From the NCBI GenBank assembly GCA_021792355.1, contig JAJYUV010000023.1, positions 1 through 13,834 on the forward strand: a DNA stretch of 13,834 nucleotides. Reading direction: 5' to 3'. Positions 1-6,740 of this stretch are shown here, in pieces. Both the position numbers and the translations under genes were made by a program. This DNA is from Thermoplasmata archaeon. Its GTDB lineage: Archaea; Thermoplasmatota; Thermoplasmata; Thermoplasmatales; GCA-001856825. A model generated the notes under the pieces. It had not been told where the DNA came from. It searched no databases and was given only the letters and a program-made list of their open reading frames with translations. Position 1 is the first letter of the stretch. The number at the start of each line of letters is the position of its first letter.

Positions 1-186
1 CACCTTTGCAAATAAGAATCAATTCACGAAAATTGAACCATTTAAATTTTCAAATGCTGCACACAACATATTGAAACAGTTCCAGTTTGAATGGGGGAAA
101 GTTGCAATACTCCAAGTGCGAGTGCCGAGCATTCTTGACTGGGTAAGTGCGCATACATTTATATTCTAGGAAATTATAATGATAGC
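1..186. other. Leading non-coding stretch before the integrase gene
   Basis: No credible gene is seen here. A frame open from the window edge closes at TAA within the first 15 bases, so at most the tail of an upstream gene is present. The stretch is AT-rich and holds an imperfect AT-rich inverted repeat (GAAAATT near 29-35 with AATTTTC near 46-52). Being next to the integrase gene, it is a plausible place for an attachment site, but no tRNA-like sequence or direct repeat supports one. Confidence 0.5.
157..169 (+). promoter_or_regulatory. TATA box of the integrase gene
   Basis: The sequence ATTTATATTCTAG lies about 25 nt before the ATG at 187, the spacing expected for an archaeal TATA box driving a leaderless transcript. 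No Shine-Dalgarno site precedes the ATG, which agrees with leaderless translation. The stretch TTTATATTCTAG recurs in the promoter before 13749, with a close variant before 11869, so the three promoters share their core. Confidence 0.65.
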
Positions 187-1506
187 ATGGAAAATATCTA
201 CAACATAGACAGGAACCTTGAGTTATGCAAGAGTAGATTACAAAAAGACGAGGAAATCCCAGAGAAGGTCAAGAAGGAGATATTTGATTTCACAAAGAAG
301 CTTAACCGCGAGGGAATTTCAAAACACAGGCAATATTTCTATATAGAGAGACTGAAGATAATGGCAAGGATCATGGGCAACAAATTCCTGAACCCCACCC
401 CCAAGGATCTTGAAAAAGGGGTAGACGGACTGTTAGAGGCGCAGACCAGGACCAAGAGGAGCTATTCCGAGGGGGAGGGATATTCAGACAGGACGGTTAG
501 CGATGTGATATATTCAATGAAGCGTTTTTACAGAGATTACAAGGATGGGAAATATCTTGATATTGCATCAAAGCTCAAAGTAAATCGGCATGCGTCAAAG
601 GAAAAGAAGCCAGAGGACCTGGTAACGAAGGAAGAGCTCAACAGTCTCCTGAGGGCATGCCAGAACGAGAGGGACAAGGCCCTAATATCCATGCTGTATG
701 ATTCAGGATGTAGAATCGGGGAATTGCTAACGATGAGAGTACGGGATGTGGAATACGATGAATACGGGATGAGATTAACTGTATCCGGGAAGACGGGAGT
801 GAGGAAGGTGAGAGTTGTGGGAGATTCAGTGGCGCTTGCAAGAGAATACCAGGAGAGGTATCGCAGGACGAACCCTGATGATCTTTTCTTCGTGGGGGTT
901 GAGGGAGGACCGGCAAAGTATGATTCAATTAGCACCATGTTGTATAAAGTCAGCAAGAGGGCAGGAATACAAAAAAGAATCCACCCCCACCTCTTCAGGC
1001 ACACCCGCGCATCTTTGTTGGCGCGAGATTTACCGGAAGCGCCCCTGGAATCCCAGATGGGGTGGGTGCACGGTTCTAAGATGAGCAAGGTGTATGTATC
1101 CTTATCCGGGGAACAGCAAGATGAGGCAGTCCTCAGGGTCTATGGGATAGAGAAGAGGAAGAACGAAAAGGGAATCGAATATGTACCACAGATATGTCCA
1201 AGGTGCGGGGCGCAGAACCCGGGGCGGGACGTAGCGCAGTATTGTTATCGGTGCGGTATGCCACTGGACGCTAAGGAGAGGGAGAAGTATGAAGAGCTGG
1301 AGGAAAAGGCCACTGATGTGATAATGAATTCCAAGGTCGAAAGTGCTGTGCTTCAGGTACTCAAGAAGGTTTTACAGAAGGCAGACCCCGAATTCAGGGA
1401 TAAATCATTATCACAGGTTTATGCAATTATTGATGAAGAGGAGGACTTGAAGAAGGCGCTTATTGAGGAGCAGGCAAAGAAGGGGCAATCCCCACCTCCC
1501 AGGTAA
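187..1506 (+). CDS. Tyrosine recombinase (integrase) with C-terminal zinc ribbon
   Basis: A 439-residue site-specific recombinase that should integrate, excise or resolve the element. Residues about 25-135 form the helical SAM-like DNA-arm domain. The catalytic domain follows: R176 in the CRIGE motif, K202 in the SGKTG beta-hairpin, H268-x-x-R271 in HPHLFRH, W293 in MGWVHG at the usual His/Trp position, and nucleophile Y303 in KVYVSL. The full catalytic set is therefore present. After it comes a zinc ribbon (C337, C340, C353, C356) and a charged helical tail to residue 439, so the protein is longer than XerA/XerD-type enzymes of about 300 residues. The start is chosen because the ATG sits about 25 nt after a TATA box. 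The gene converges on the regulator at 1517-2020 with a 10-nt gap. It is probably the element's own integrase; a chromosomal Xer paralogue is less likely given the extra domain. Confidence 0.93.
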   Translation: MENIYNIDRNLELCKSRLQKDEEIPEKVKKEIFDFTKKLNREGISKHRQYFYIERLKIMARIMGNKFLNPTPKDLEKGVDGLLEAQTRTKRSYSEGEGYSDRTVSDVIYSMKRFYRDYKDGKYLDIASKLKVNRHASKEKKPEDLVTKEELNSLLRACQNERDKALISMLYDSGCRIGELLTMRVRDVEYDEYGMRLTVSGKTGVRKVRVVGDSVALAREYQERYRRTNPDDLFFVGVEGGPAKYDSISTMLYKVSKRAGIQKRIHPHLFRHTRASLLARDLPEAPLESQMGWVHGSKMSKVYVSLSGEQQDEAVLRVYGIEKRKNEKGIEYVPQICPRCGAQNPGRDVAQYCYRCGMPLDAKEREKYEELEEKATDVIMNSKVESAVLQVLKKVLQKADPEFRDKSLSQVYAIIDEEEDLKKALIEEQAKKGQSPPPR

Positions 1507-1516
1507 GGATGGAAAT

Positions 1517-2020
1517 TTAGTACTTTATCTTTCCATCAGACCAGTCCTTGATTATTCTAAGGAGGTCTGGAATTTTATACAAGTCCTTTTCGCTGATCGT
1601 GAGGCATACGGATATATTTATTTCTTTCTTATCTGTGTTGTCTGGGGCAGAGGCAGTCTGGTACATCAGTTGAGTAGTTTCACTATTCTTTATCCTGTTT
1701 AATTTTTCTTTCAGAAATTGAGTTTGTTGGGCCACCTCATAATTATAATGGGGTTCATCGGAGATCTGAGGCAATTTCCCCGCCACCGATACGCCCTCTT
1801 CTGTGAGCTGTATTATGAATTCTTTTCGCCCCGGATATTCTATCTTGACAGTGATGAGTCCATTGTTTTCTAAAATCTCCAGTACGTTGTCCAGTGTGTA
1901 TGTCGACTTCACGATGTCGCTGAGCTCCTTTTTGTTTATTATAGTCTTTCCAATTTGATATTTCTCATACATCCTTTTCAGTACTAAGTTGATGTATCTG
2001 TCGTACTTTATTCTCTTCAT
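1517..2020 (-). CDS. Winged-helix DNA-binding regulator
   Basis: The 167-residue product (from the ATG at 2020) starts with a helix-rich segment and a winged-helix pattern: residues about 25-55 hold the helix-turn-helix (KKELSDIVKSTYTLDNVLEILENNGLI) and residues about 56-76 the beta-wing (VKIEYPGRKEFIIQLTEEG). The polar C-terminal half may be a dimerisation or ligand region, ending in a short beta-helix segment (EINISVCLTI...). A TTG just before the ATG could also start the frame but is less likely. The gene is divergent from the long operon beginning at 2135, so a role as its repressor and as an autoregulator is plausible. No close family is recognised, and the targets are inference. Confidence 0.78.
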   Translation of the reverse strand: MKRIKYDRYINLVLKRMYEKYQIGKTIINKKELSDIVKSTYTLDNVLEILENNGLITVKIEYPGRKEFIIQLTEEGVSVAGKLPQISDEPHYNYEVAQQTQFLKEKLNRIKNSETTQLMYQTASAPDNTDKKEINISVCLTISEKDLYKIPDLLRIIKDWSDGKIKY

Positions 2021-2023
2021 CAA

Positions 2024-2088
2024 ACTGATAGGTCAGGGTAATTCTTATTCTTTTCCCCCCGGCCAGATAAACCAAACAGATTATCAGT
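2024..2088. promoter_or_regulatory. Divergent intergenic region with possible operator half-sites
   Basis: ACTGATA at 2024-2030 is repeated in inverted form as TATCAGT at 2082-2088. One copy lies beside the regulator start and the other just upstream of the operon TATA box. The arrangement fits binding sites for the divergently encoded winged-helix protein, but seven-base half-sites this far apart can arise by chance. Confidence 0.3.
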
Positions 2089-2092
2089 AAAC

Positions 2093-2100
2093 TTTTTATA
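2093..2100 (+). promoter_or_regulatory. TATA box of the long operon
   Basis: TTTTTATA lies about 26 nt before the predicted transcript start near 2120-2125. The short leader carries GGAG at 2121-2124 and again at 2128-2131 before the ATG at 2135. No other convincing promoter is seen until after 11009, so this one probably serves the whole cluster. Confidence 0.55.
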
Positions 2101-2134
2101 CAAGTATTCTATTATAGATTGGAGTTTGGAGATA

Positions 2135-2296
2135 ATGGAATCCCAGATGAAAATGGTGAAGATCGGGCAAGAGGAATGGGTTAAACTTCAGACTATAAAG
2201 GCCAATCTGCAGTCTCAGGAAGGCCGGTCTATTTCGTTTTCGGAGGTTATCCGGAGGATGGAAGAAGTGTGGGGGCAAAACCATGACAGACAGTGA
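2135..2296 (+). CDS. Small ribbon-helix-helix-like protein (53 aa)
   Basis: The sequence reads as a short basic beta-strand (MKMVKIGQEEW), a helix (VKLQTIKANLQSQEG) and a second helix (SISFSEVIRRMEEVW). This strand-helix-helix order and the 'F/S-x-S-E-V-I-R-x-M' second helix are typical of ribbon-helix-helix DNA-binding proteins of the CopG/Arc kind, which act as dimers. It is the first gene after the operon promoter, with GGAG sites just before the ATG, so it may autoregulate the operon. Its last 14 nt overlap the next reading frame. An alternative start at residue 5 would leave the fold intact. The call rests on pattern alone. Confidence 0.6.
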   Translation: MESQMKMVKIGQEEWVKLQTIKANLQSQEGRSISFSEVIRRMEEVWGQNHDRQ

Positions 2297-2423
2297 GAAG
2301 TTAACAGAGCACCACCCCTGGATCCGAGTTTTCCGAGAGATAACCGGGGGGAAGGACGAGCACCAGAACCAAACAGAGAACGGGAAGGGAAGGAAGAGGG
2401 ACATGAGGGGGGGAACAGCATGA
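2283..2423 (+). CDS. Hypothetical 46-residue polar protein
   Basis: The frame runs from an ATG inside the previous gene to a TGA that overlaps the next gene's ATG (ATGA at 2420-2423). This is the same coupling used by its neighbours and is the main reason to believe it is translated. The product begins MTDSEKLTEHHPWIRVFREI and ends in a glycine-, lysine- and arginine-rich tail. It has no membrane segment and no recognised motif. Its purine-rich 3' end (AGAGGGACATGAGGGGGG) also serves as the ribosome-binding region of the rhomboid-like gene, so the frame could be a passive product of that leader. Confidence 0.45.
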   Translation: MTDSEKLTEHHPWIRVFREITGGKDEHQNQTENGKGRKRDMRGGTA

Positions 2424-3127
2424 AGATGAGAGATTTTAGTTGGATCCTTATTCCTGCAGTGTTTGTCGTTTTATATACGCTGCTTGGTATCTATGCATGG
2501 GACCATCTTTACTATGTGCTTGTCGGGGTTCAGGGACACGTCCTTGTCGCAATGCCGCCCCACTGGGGAACATATTACAATTCCCGGGATGGCCCGATAT
2601 CTTCAATATTTTTGAGCAATTTTATTTATGACGGAGTTTCAAACACATGGATATTTGCTATTTATACGGTAATTTTCGTATTGACGAATGTAGAGATAGC
2701 TGCATCCAACAGGTTAGGAAGAGGAGTATTTTTGATTACAGGGGCACTTTTAGCGGCCTTTGTATCAGGAGTTTTAGTCCGATTTTTCTTAGTCCCGGGC
2801 CAATTTGGTTACGGCCAAAGCGCAGTACTTGCGGGCTTCGCGGGCATTACGGTTTATTTTCTTGTTGAAAACTTGTTGGTCGGAGACACGAGGAAGAAGG
2901 TATTGCACAATCCAGTGCAGGGAGCTGGATATATCTTTTTGGCAATCATAGGCATTTTCCTTTTGGGAATATTTTTCTTGGCGACACCTACAGCTATTAT
3001 CGCGCATCTGAGTGCCATGGTCAGTGGAATTGTGCTGGCAGGACTATATTCTGTTGTTGTACACGAGAGGGGCAGGGTCCGGAATAGGAAGACGACACTC
3101 CTCATCCCAGAGAAGGTGAGAGCATGA
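2420..3127 (+). CDS. Rhomboid-like intramembrane serine protease
   Basis: A 235-residue protein with about six hydrophobic segments: near 8-28, 72-92, 102-122, 132-152, 170-190 and 192-214. The fourth begins GYGQSAVLAGFAG, matching the rhomboid G-x-S motif with S134 as candidate nucleophile. The sixth carries IAHLSAMVSGIVLAG, with H196 at the place of the catalytic histidine and the small-residue packing typical of rhomboid helix 6. The loop after helix 1 and the second helix (FIYDGVSNTW) are diverged from the usual H-x-x-x-N motif. The protein should sit in the cell membrane and cut the transmembrane segments of other proteins. The single-span surface proteins at 3432 and 6733 in the same operon are natural candidate substrates (inference). 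The start overlaps the previous stop by ATGA. An inactive rhomboid homologue remains possible. Confidence 0.75.
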   Translation: MKMRDFSWILIPAVFVVLYTLLGIYAWDHLYYVLVGVQGHVLVAMPPHWGTYYNSRDGPISSIFLSNFIYDGVSNTWIFAIYTVIFVLTNVEIAASNRLGRGVFLITGALLAAFVSGVLVRFFLVPGQFGYGQSAVLAGFAGITVYFLVENLLVGDTRKKVLHNPVQGAGYIFLAIIGIFLLGIFFLATPTAIIAHLSAMVSGIVLAGLYSVVVHERGRVRNRKTTLLIPEKVRA

Positions 3128-3435
3128 AGAGCATGAGAATCATGTTGATCGATGGGCATAAGATAGCAGTAGACCCCCGACACGACCTCATTGTGCAGAG
3201 GAATCCTACTGTGTATTTGCATTTTGTTCCAGGTGAGGGGAGGGGAAGCGACGGAATCCTCTATGCAATGAAAGGAAAATACGCCATTTACCAGGGTCCA
3301 TGCGATTACTCTACTATGGTCAGGAAAATCATACGAAGAGATGGGGTACGGCGCATTATTGAGAGGGTACCCATCCCGGCCGGGATGGTCGTTTTACGAG
3401 AGTTGGATAATTTGTTAAAGGAGATGAGAGAATGA
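3124..3435 (+). CDS. Hypothetical 103-residue protein
   Basis: No family is recognised. The product is basic, probably alpha/beta and soluble. It begins with a beta-like stretch (MRIMLIDGHKIAVD) and ends with a helix (VVLRELDNLLKEMRE). It has no signal peptide or membrane segment. The gene overlaps both neighbours by ATGA, so it is translationally coupled between the rhomboid-like protease and the large surface protein and may work with one of them. Residue 4 is an alternative initiator methionine. Confidence 0.75.
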   Translation: MKSMRIMLIDGHKIAVDPRHDLIVQRNPTVYLHFVPGEGRGSDGILYAMKGKYAIYQGPCDYSTMVRKIIRRDGVRRIIERVPIPAGMVVLRELDNLLKEMRE

Positions 3436-5654
3436 ATAAAATGAGCACGAAAGTGTTGTTAACCATAGTGTTTGCGGCCATAATGTTGAGCGGGGCGATC
3501 CCCCTGACAGGTTTAGCCATAGCCACATCCGGCCCCGCACCAGCCCAAACCAGCGCGGGGAACGGTACATATCCTATACAATTTTCTGACACGGGATGGA
3601 ACGGGCCATGGAAGCTATTAATTGAACCTCAATCACGGGAATGGCTGGGCGGAGGGACTCAGTATAGTATGAATAATAGCGGTACCATATACCTCCCGCC
3701 CAACCAATATGTATACACTGCATATGTTATGTTTCCAACATGGACCATGACATCATCCGGGCCATTGACAGTGCTTGCTCAAAACGGGACACAGCATCAG
3801 TCGGTCAATTTCTTGCCAGGTCAGATGGTTTATGTCCACCCTATTCAGGTCGGGAACATAACATGGCAGAGTAGTACTATATCGGCGGGAAGTACATCTC
3901 ATCTACGAGGAGAACACCTCCAATATTTCAGCACTGTGGATACGCTGGCAGGACTAATGTTGTATTCTACCCCTTACAACGGGTCTACGGAAGAAGTCGA
4001 GCTGAGCCCGGGTCCGTACCATGTGAACATTATGTCGGAAGGGGGAGTTTTTGACGGCGGGGCATATTTTGTTGTAAACGAACAGCCCGTATATCTGAAT
4101 ATCAGTATGTATATGCAAAATAACAGAATGGACTATGCAGGTACAGCCGCAAATGCTACTTCAGGCACTTTCTGGACCTTGAATGTAACGCATTATGTCG
4201 GAATCCCTGGAATAACTGAAACTCATTTTGTCACCGATCAATATTTACCATCATACAGTTGGGACGGACTTGGAACGGGATACCTGAACTTTACCATCAT
4301 AGCACCGAAGGGATTCATCTTGGAAGAGACCAATATAACAATCTATCATTACAACGTTACACCCGAGAAGCTTCTGCTCGGTTTGCAATCGAATCACTCC
4401 ATGCATTTTTCTGTCAATGAGAGCGAATATAACTTTTCATTTTATATCGGTAATAGCCCTCAGAATGGATCACTGTTTATGCCCAATGATAGCATTATGC
4501 TGATCAGTGTTCACTTCATACCAGTTTCAACGCCCTCTGCATACATAACGGCATCACCTACAACGATAGACTTGACTCAAAGCACAACGGTTACACTCTC
4601 TATAACAGGTGGAATGCCACCCTACACATGGACATTAGAACGCAATGGATCGGCATCAAATGTAACACAGGCAACACTGAGTCCATCAGGGTTCATGTTT
4701 ACACCTTCAGTCTCAGGTATATATACCCTTTACTTCAATGTTACCGATACAGCAGGAAAGACATCAGATTCAAAGATAACAATAACGGTCAACCCATTGC
4801 CATCTGCATCCATAACGGCATCACCTACAACAATGAATTTAACTCAATCCGCAACAATTACACTCTCAATAACGAATGGAACATCTCCATATACCTGGAT
4901 GTTCGAGGAGAACGGGTCAACAGGCAACATGACTTCACTCGGGTTTAAGCTCGGGCAGAACACATTCACACCTTCAGTTTCAGGTACATATACCCTTTAC
5001 TTCAATGTTACCGATACAGCAGGAAAGACATCAGATTCAAAGACAACAATAACAGTAGTTCACCATCCAACCCCGGTTATCTCAAGCCAAGTAAAATTCC
5101 AGGCCACGGATTTACCATCAAACAAATTATGGCAATTCAATTTAACCAATTCAAACCACACTTTGTCATACACTCTGAACGGAAACGAATTCATGGAGCA
5201 GAACTGGACACAGAAATTCTTGAATTTTACAATAACAGCACCTTCAGGATATCACATAAAATCCGTGAATGCCACTGTTTTCTTCAATGGAAAACAGCTC
5301 AATGATACGTTCTGGACCGGAGGGAATGCGAGTGAATACAATGGAACTGTAGTTTTTCTGAATGCCAGCCAGGCGCAGAATTATACACACTATTTATCCG
5401 CTCTTGCAGCTCCCAGTGGCAGTATTGTTACTATTACAGTATCTTTTGCTTCGACAGCAGTAACAGTAGTTCATCATTCGATACTTGTTTTTCTATGGTG
5501 GGGGTGGATACTTTTGATTCTACTGCTGGCAGCGGTCATTATCATTATCTTTGTATGGTACTGGAGAAGAAAGAAGAAGGAGGATGAAGCAAGGAAGCAA
5601 TCAAGGCCCCCGCAACCCCCGCAGGGGCCGGATGAGCCGGATGAGGTGAGCTAA
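3432..5654 (+). CDS. Large secreted, membrane-anchored surface protein with Ig-like repeats
   Basis: The 740-residue product has a signal peptide (basic start, hydrophobic core about residues 8-30) and ends with one membrane span (about 684-711) and a basic, proline-rich cytoplasmic tail (RRKKKEDEARKQ...PPQPPQGPDE). It is thus displayed outside with the C-terminus inside. About thirty N-x-S/T sequons point to heavy N-glycosylation. Two adjacent Ig-like beta domains (about 370-456 and 460-546) each begin ASPTT-x-x-LTQS and end YTLYFNVTDTAGKTSDSK. A beta domain follows with VKFQATDLPSNKLWQFNLT, related to the 'GLPSG-x-W' domains of archaeal surface proteins and also found in the product at 6733. 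GGAGATGAG lies 8 nt before the ATG, which overlaps the previous stop. Adhesion, an envelope component or a receptor-like role are possible. Confidence 0.85.
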   Translation: MNKMSTKVLLTIVFAAIMLSGAIPLTGLAIATSGPAPAQTSAGNGTYPIQFSDTGWNGPWKLLIEPQSREWLGGGTQYSMNNSGTIYLPPNQYVYTAYVMFPTWTMTSSGPLTVLAQNGTQHQSVNFLPGQMVYVHPIQVGNITWQSSTISAGSTSHLRGEHLQYFSTVDTLAGLMLYSTPYNGSTEEVELSPGPYHVNIMSEGGVFDGGAYFVVNEQPVYLNISMYMQNNRMDYAGTAANATSGTFWTLNVTHYVGIPGITETHFVTDQYLPSYSWDGLGTGYLNFTIIAPKGFILEETNITIYHYNVTPEKLLLGLQSNHSMHFSVNESEYNFSFYIGNSPQNGSLFMPNDSIMLISVHFIPVSTPSAYITASPTTIDLTQSTTVTLSITGGMPPYTWTLERNGSASNVTQATLSPSGFMFTPSVSGIYTLYFNVTDTAGKTSDSKITITVNPLPSASITASPTTMNLTQSATITLSITNGTSPYTWMFEENGSTGNMTSLGFKLGQNTFTPSVSGTYTLYFNVTDTAGKTSDSKTTITVVHHPTPVISSQVKFQATDLPSNKLWQFNLTNSNHTLSYTLNGNEFMEQNWTQKFLNFTITAPSGYHIKSVNATVFFNGKQLNDTFWTGGNASEYNGTVVFLNASQAQNYTHYLSALAAPSGSIVTITVSFASTAVTVVHHSILVFLWWGWILLILLLAAVIIIIFVWYWRRKKKEDEARKQSRPPQPPQGPDEPDEVS
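4543..5060 (+). repeat. Tandem Ig-domain repeat, near-identical at DNA level
   Basis: Two copies with a period of 267-270 nt lie at about 4543-4796 and 4813-5063. The ends are the best conserved: 4701-4790 and 4968-5057 differ at only a handful of positions, while the middles differ in sequence and length. This suggests a recent duplication or ongoing gene conversion. Confidence 0.85.
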
Positions 5655-6020
5655 ATGGAATCGGTGGTAAAGAAGGAAGATATAGAAGGGCACAAGCTGA
5701 GAGACCTTAAGGCAGAACCGAAGGAATTCCGAGACATGGAAACCAACAAGACGTACACCAGGAACATATACACCTGCTACGACGAGGACGAAGGAACACA
5801 GATCCAGTTCTATGGAAGCAGGGTGCTCGATAAGCAATTTGACGACCACGAAATAGATTTTTCCCATCCTGTGGAATTAGAAAGCCACAAGTCAAAGAAA
5901 TCTAAGCATTCGTACTGGGTTTTCCAAGTCTTTAAAGAGGTTCAATCCGAGGAGTCTGCCCCCAAGCCCGAGTTTGAGGGGGAAGATGAGGAGGGGGGAA
6001 GTTCGGGGAGTGGTAACTGA
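5655..6020 (+). CDS. Hypothetical 121-residue protein with acidic tail (possibly OB-fold)
   Basis: The body (residues about 10-98) alternates short beta-like stretches: KTYTRNIYTCYDED, GTQIQFYGSRVL, HPVELESH, HSYWVFQVFKEV. A disordered acidic and glycine-serine tail (EFEGEDEEGGSSGSGN) follows. A small beta-barrel core plus an acidic tail recalls single-stranded DNA-binding proteins, but no family motif is certain, so this is only a suggestion. There is no signal peptide or membrane segment, so it acts inside the cell. It starts immediately after the surface-protein stop, with GAGGTGAG as ribosome-binding site (5643-5650), and overlaps the next gene by TGATG. Confidence 0.75.
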   Translation: MESVVKKEDIEGHKLRDLKAEPKEFRDMETNKTYTRNIYTCYDEDEGTQIQFYGSRVLDKQFDDHEIDFSHPVELESHKSKKSKHSYWVFQVFKEVQSEESAPKPEFEGEDEEGGSSGSGN

Positions 6021-6274
6021 TGGACAGAGACGAAGTGTATGAAGAGATGATACGAGTGCTGCGGAGCAACGGATACAACGACCTAGTGCTAGCGGTACGG
6101 GACGGGAAAGATGGATGTTTCGTCCATTATATTCCGTTTACTGATGTTTCATTCAACGGGAAGAACGTGATGAAGGTCGTCACAACAACCGGAAAGCTAG
6201 TGAGTGTGCGGTTTAGTGATGTTGTGAAAATTGAGAGTATTACGAGCATTCAAGAAGGTGACATACATGTTTGA
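6020..6274 (+). CDS. Hypothetical 84-residue protein
   Basis: No family is recognised. A helix (DEVYEEMIRVLRSNGY) is followed by several beta-strand-like segments (DLVLAVRDG, CFVHYIPF, KLVSVRFSDVVKIESI), giving a small alpha+beta fold. The protein is soluble and slightly acidic. The start overlaps the previous stop (TGATG at 6018-6022) and the end overlaps the metallopeptidase start by 8 nt, so it is embedded in the coupled operon. Confidence 0.72.
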   Translation: MDRDEVYEEMIRVLRSNGYNDLVLAVRDGKDGCFVHYIPFTDVSFNGKNVMKVVTTTGKLVSVRFSDVVKIESITSIQEGDIHV

Positions 6275-6740
6275 AAGTATAAAAGAGGGAATTAGGTTAG
6301 CAAAGGTACGAGCTGAACTAGAAATAGAGATTCGAAACAACGGATTCAGGGTATTGTACTATCCTCATCAGAAACAAATAATAGAGGAATTATCTAGAAA
6401 CTATCCAACGCTCGAAGAGTACTACCGTATATTCGAGTCAAACGGTGCAGAGGGTTTTACTGATTATGTGTCTCGCACGGTAATCATACGGGCAACCACC
6501 AACGTACTCTATATTGACCAGGATTTAGCTCACGAATTGGCACATGTCTTGGTTCAGGACCAGGAAGAGACAGGGAAATGGCATAGCCCTCAGTTTTTCC
6601 AAACCGTTCGGGAGGTCTTTGCCCATTATGGTTTGCCGATGGGCGAAAACGAGGATGAAAGGAATTACGACCCAGAGGACGGGTCTCGCTTGTTGGGAAG
6701 GCATTACTTGCCAGGGGAAACAGGTGAATCACATGTTTAG
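6267..6740 (+). CDS. Small HELAH zinc metallopeptidase
   Basis: The 157-residue product carries H89-E-L-A-H93 preceded by LYIDQDLA and followed by W-H106-S-P-Q-F-F. This is the HExxH-plus-downstream-His layout of small zinc-dependent peptidases in the SprT/WLM/ImmA-like group: two zinc histidines, a glutamate base and a probable third ligand at H106. No signal peptide is seen, so it should act inside the cell, perhaps on a regulator, on DNA-bound proteins or in assembly of the operon's products. The ATG at 6267 is preferred over an upstream TTG (6231) because AAGGTGA at 6255-6261 fits a ribosome-binding site. The overlap with the previous gene is 8 nt. The substrate is unknown. Confidence 0.78.
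   Translation: MFESIKEGIRLAKVRAELEIEIRNNGFRVLYYPHQKQIIEELSRNYPTLEEYYRIFESNGAEGFTDYVSRTVIIRATTNVLYIDQDLAHELAHVLVQDQEETGKWHSPQFFQTVREVFAHYGLPMGENEDERNYDPEDGSRLLGRHYLPGETGESHV

Noticed and set aside
1..186. tRNA gene or att site at the integrase end
   Set aside because: No cloverleaf could be drawn, and no matching direct repeat was found at the other end of the window.
6544..6732. Upstream extension of the second surface protein
   Set aside because: It lies entirely inside the metallopeptidase gene in another frame. The ATG at 6733 starts a clear signal peptide.
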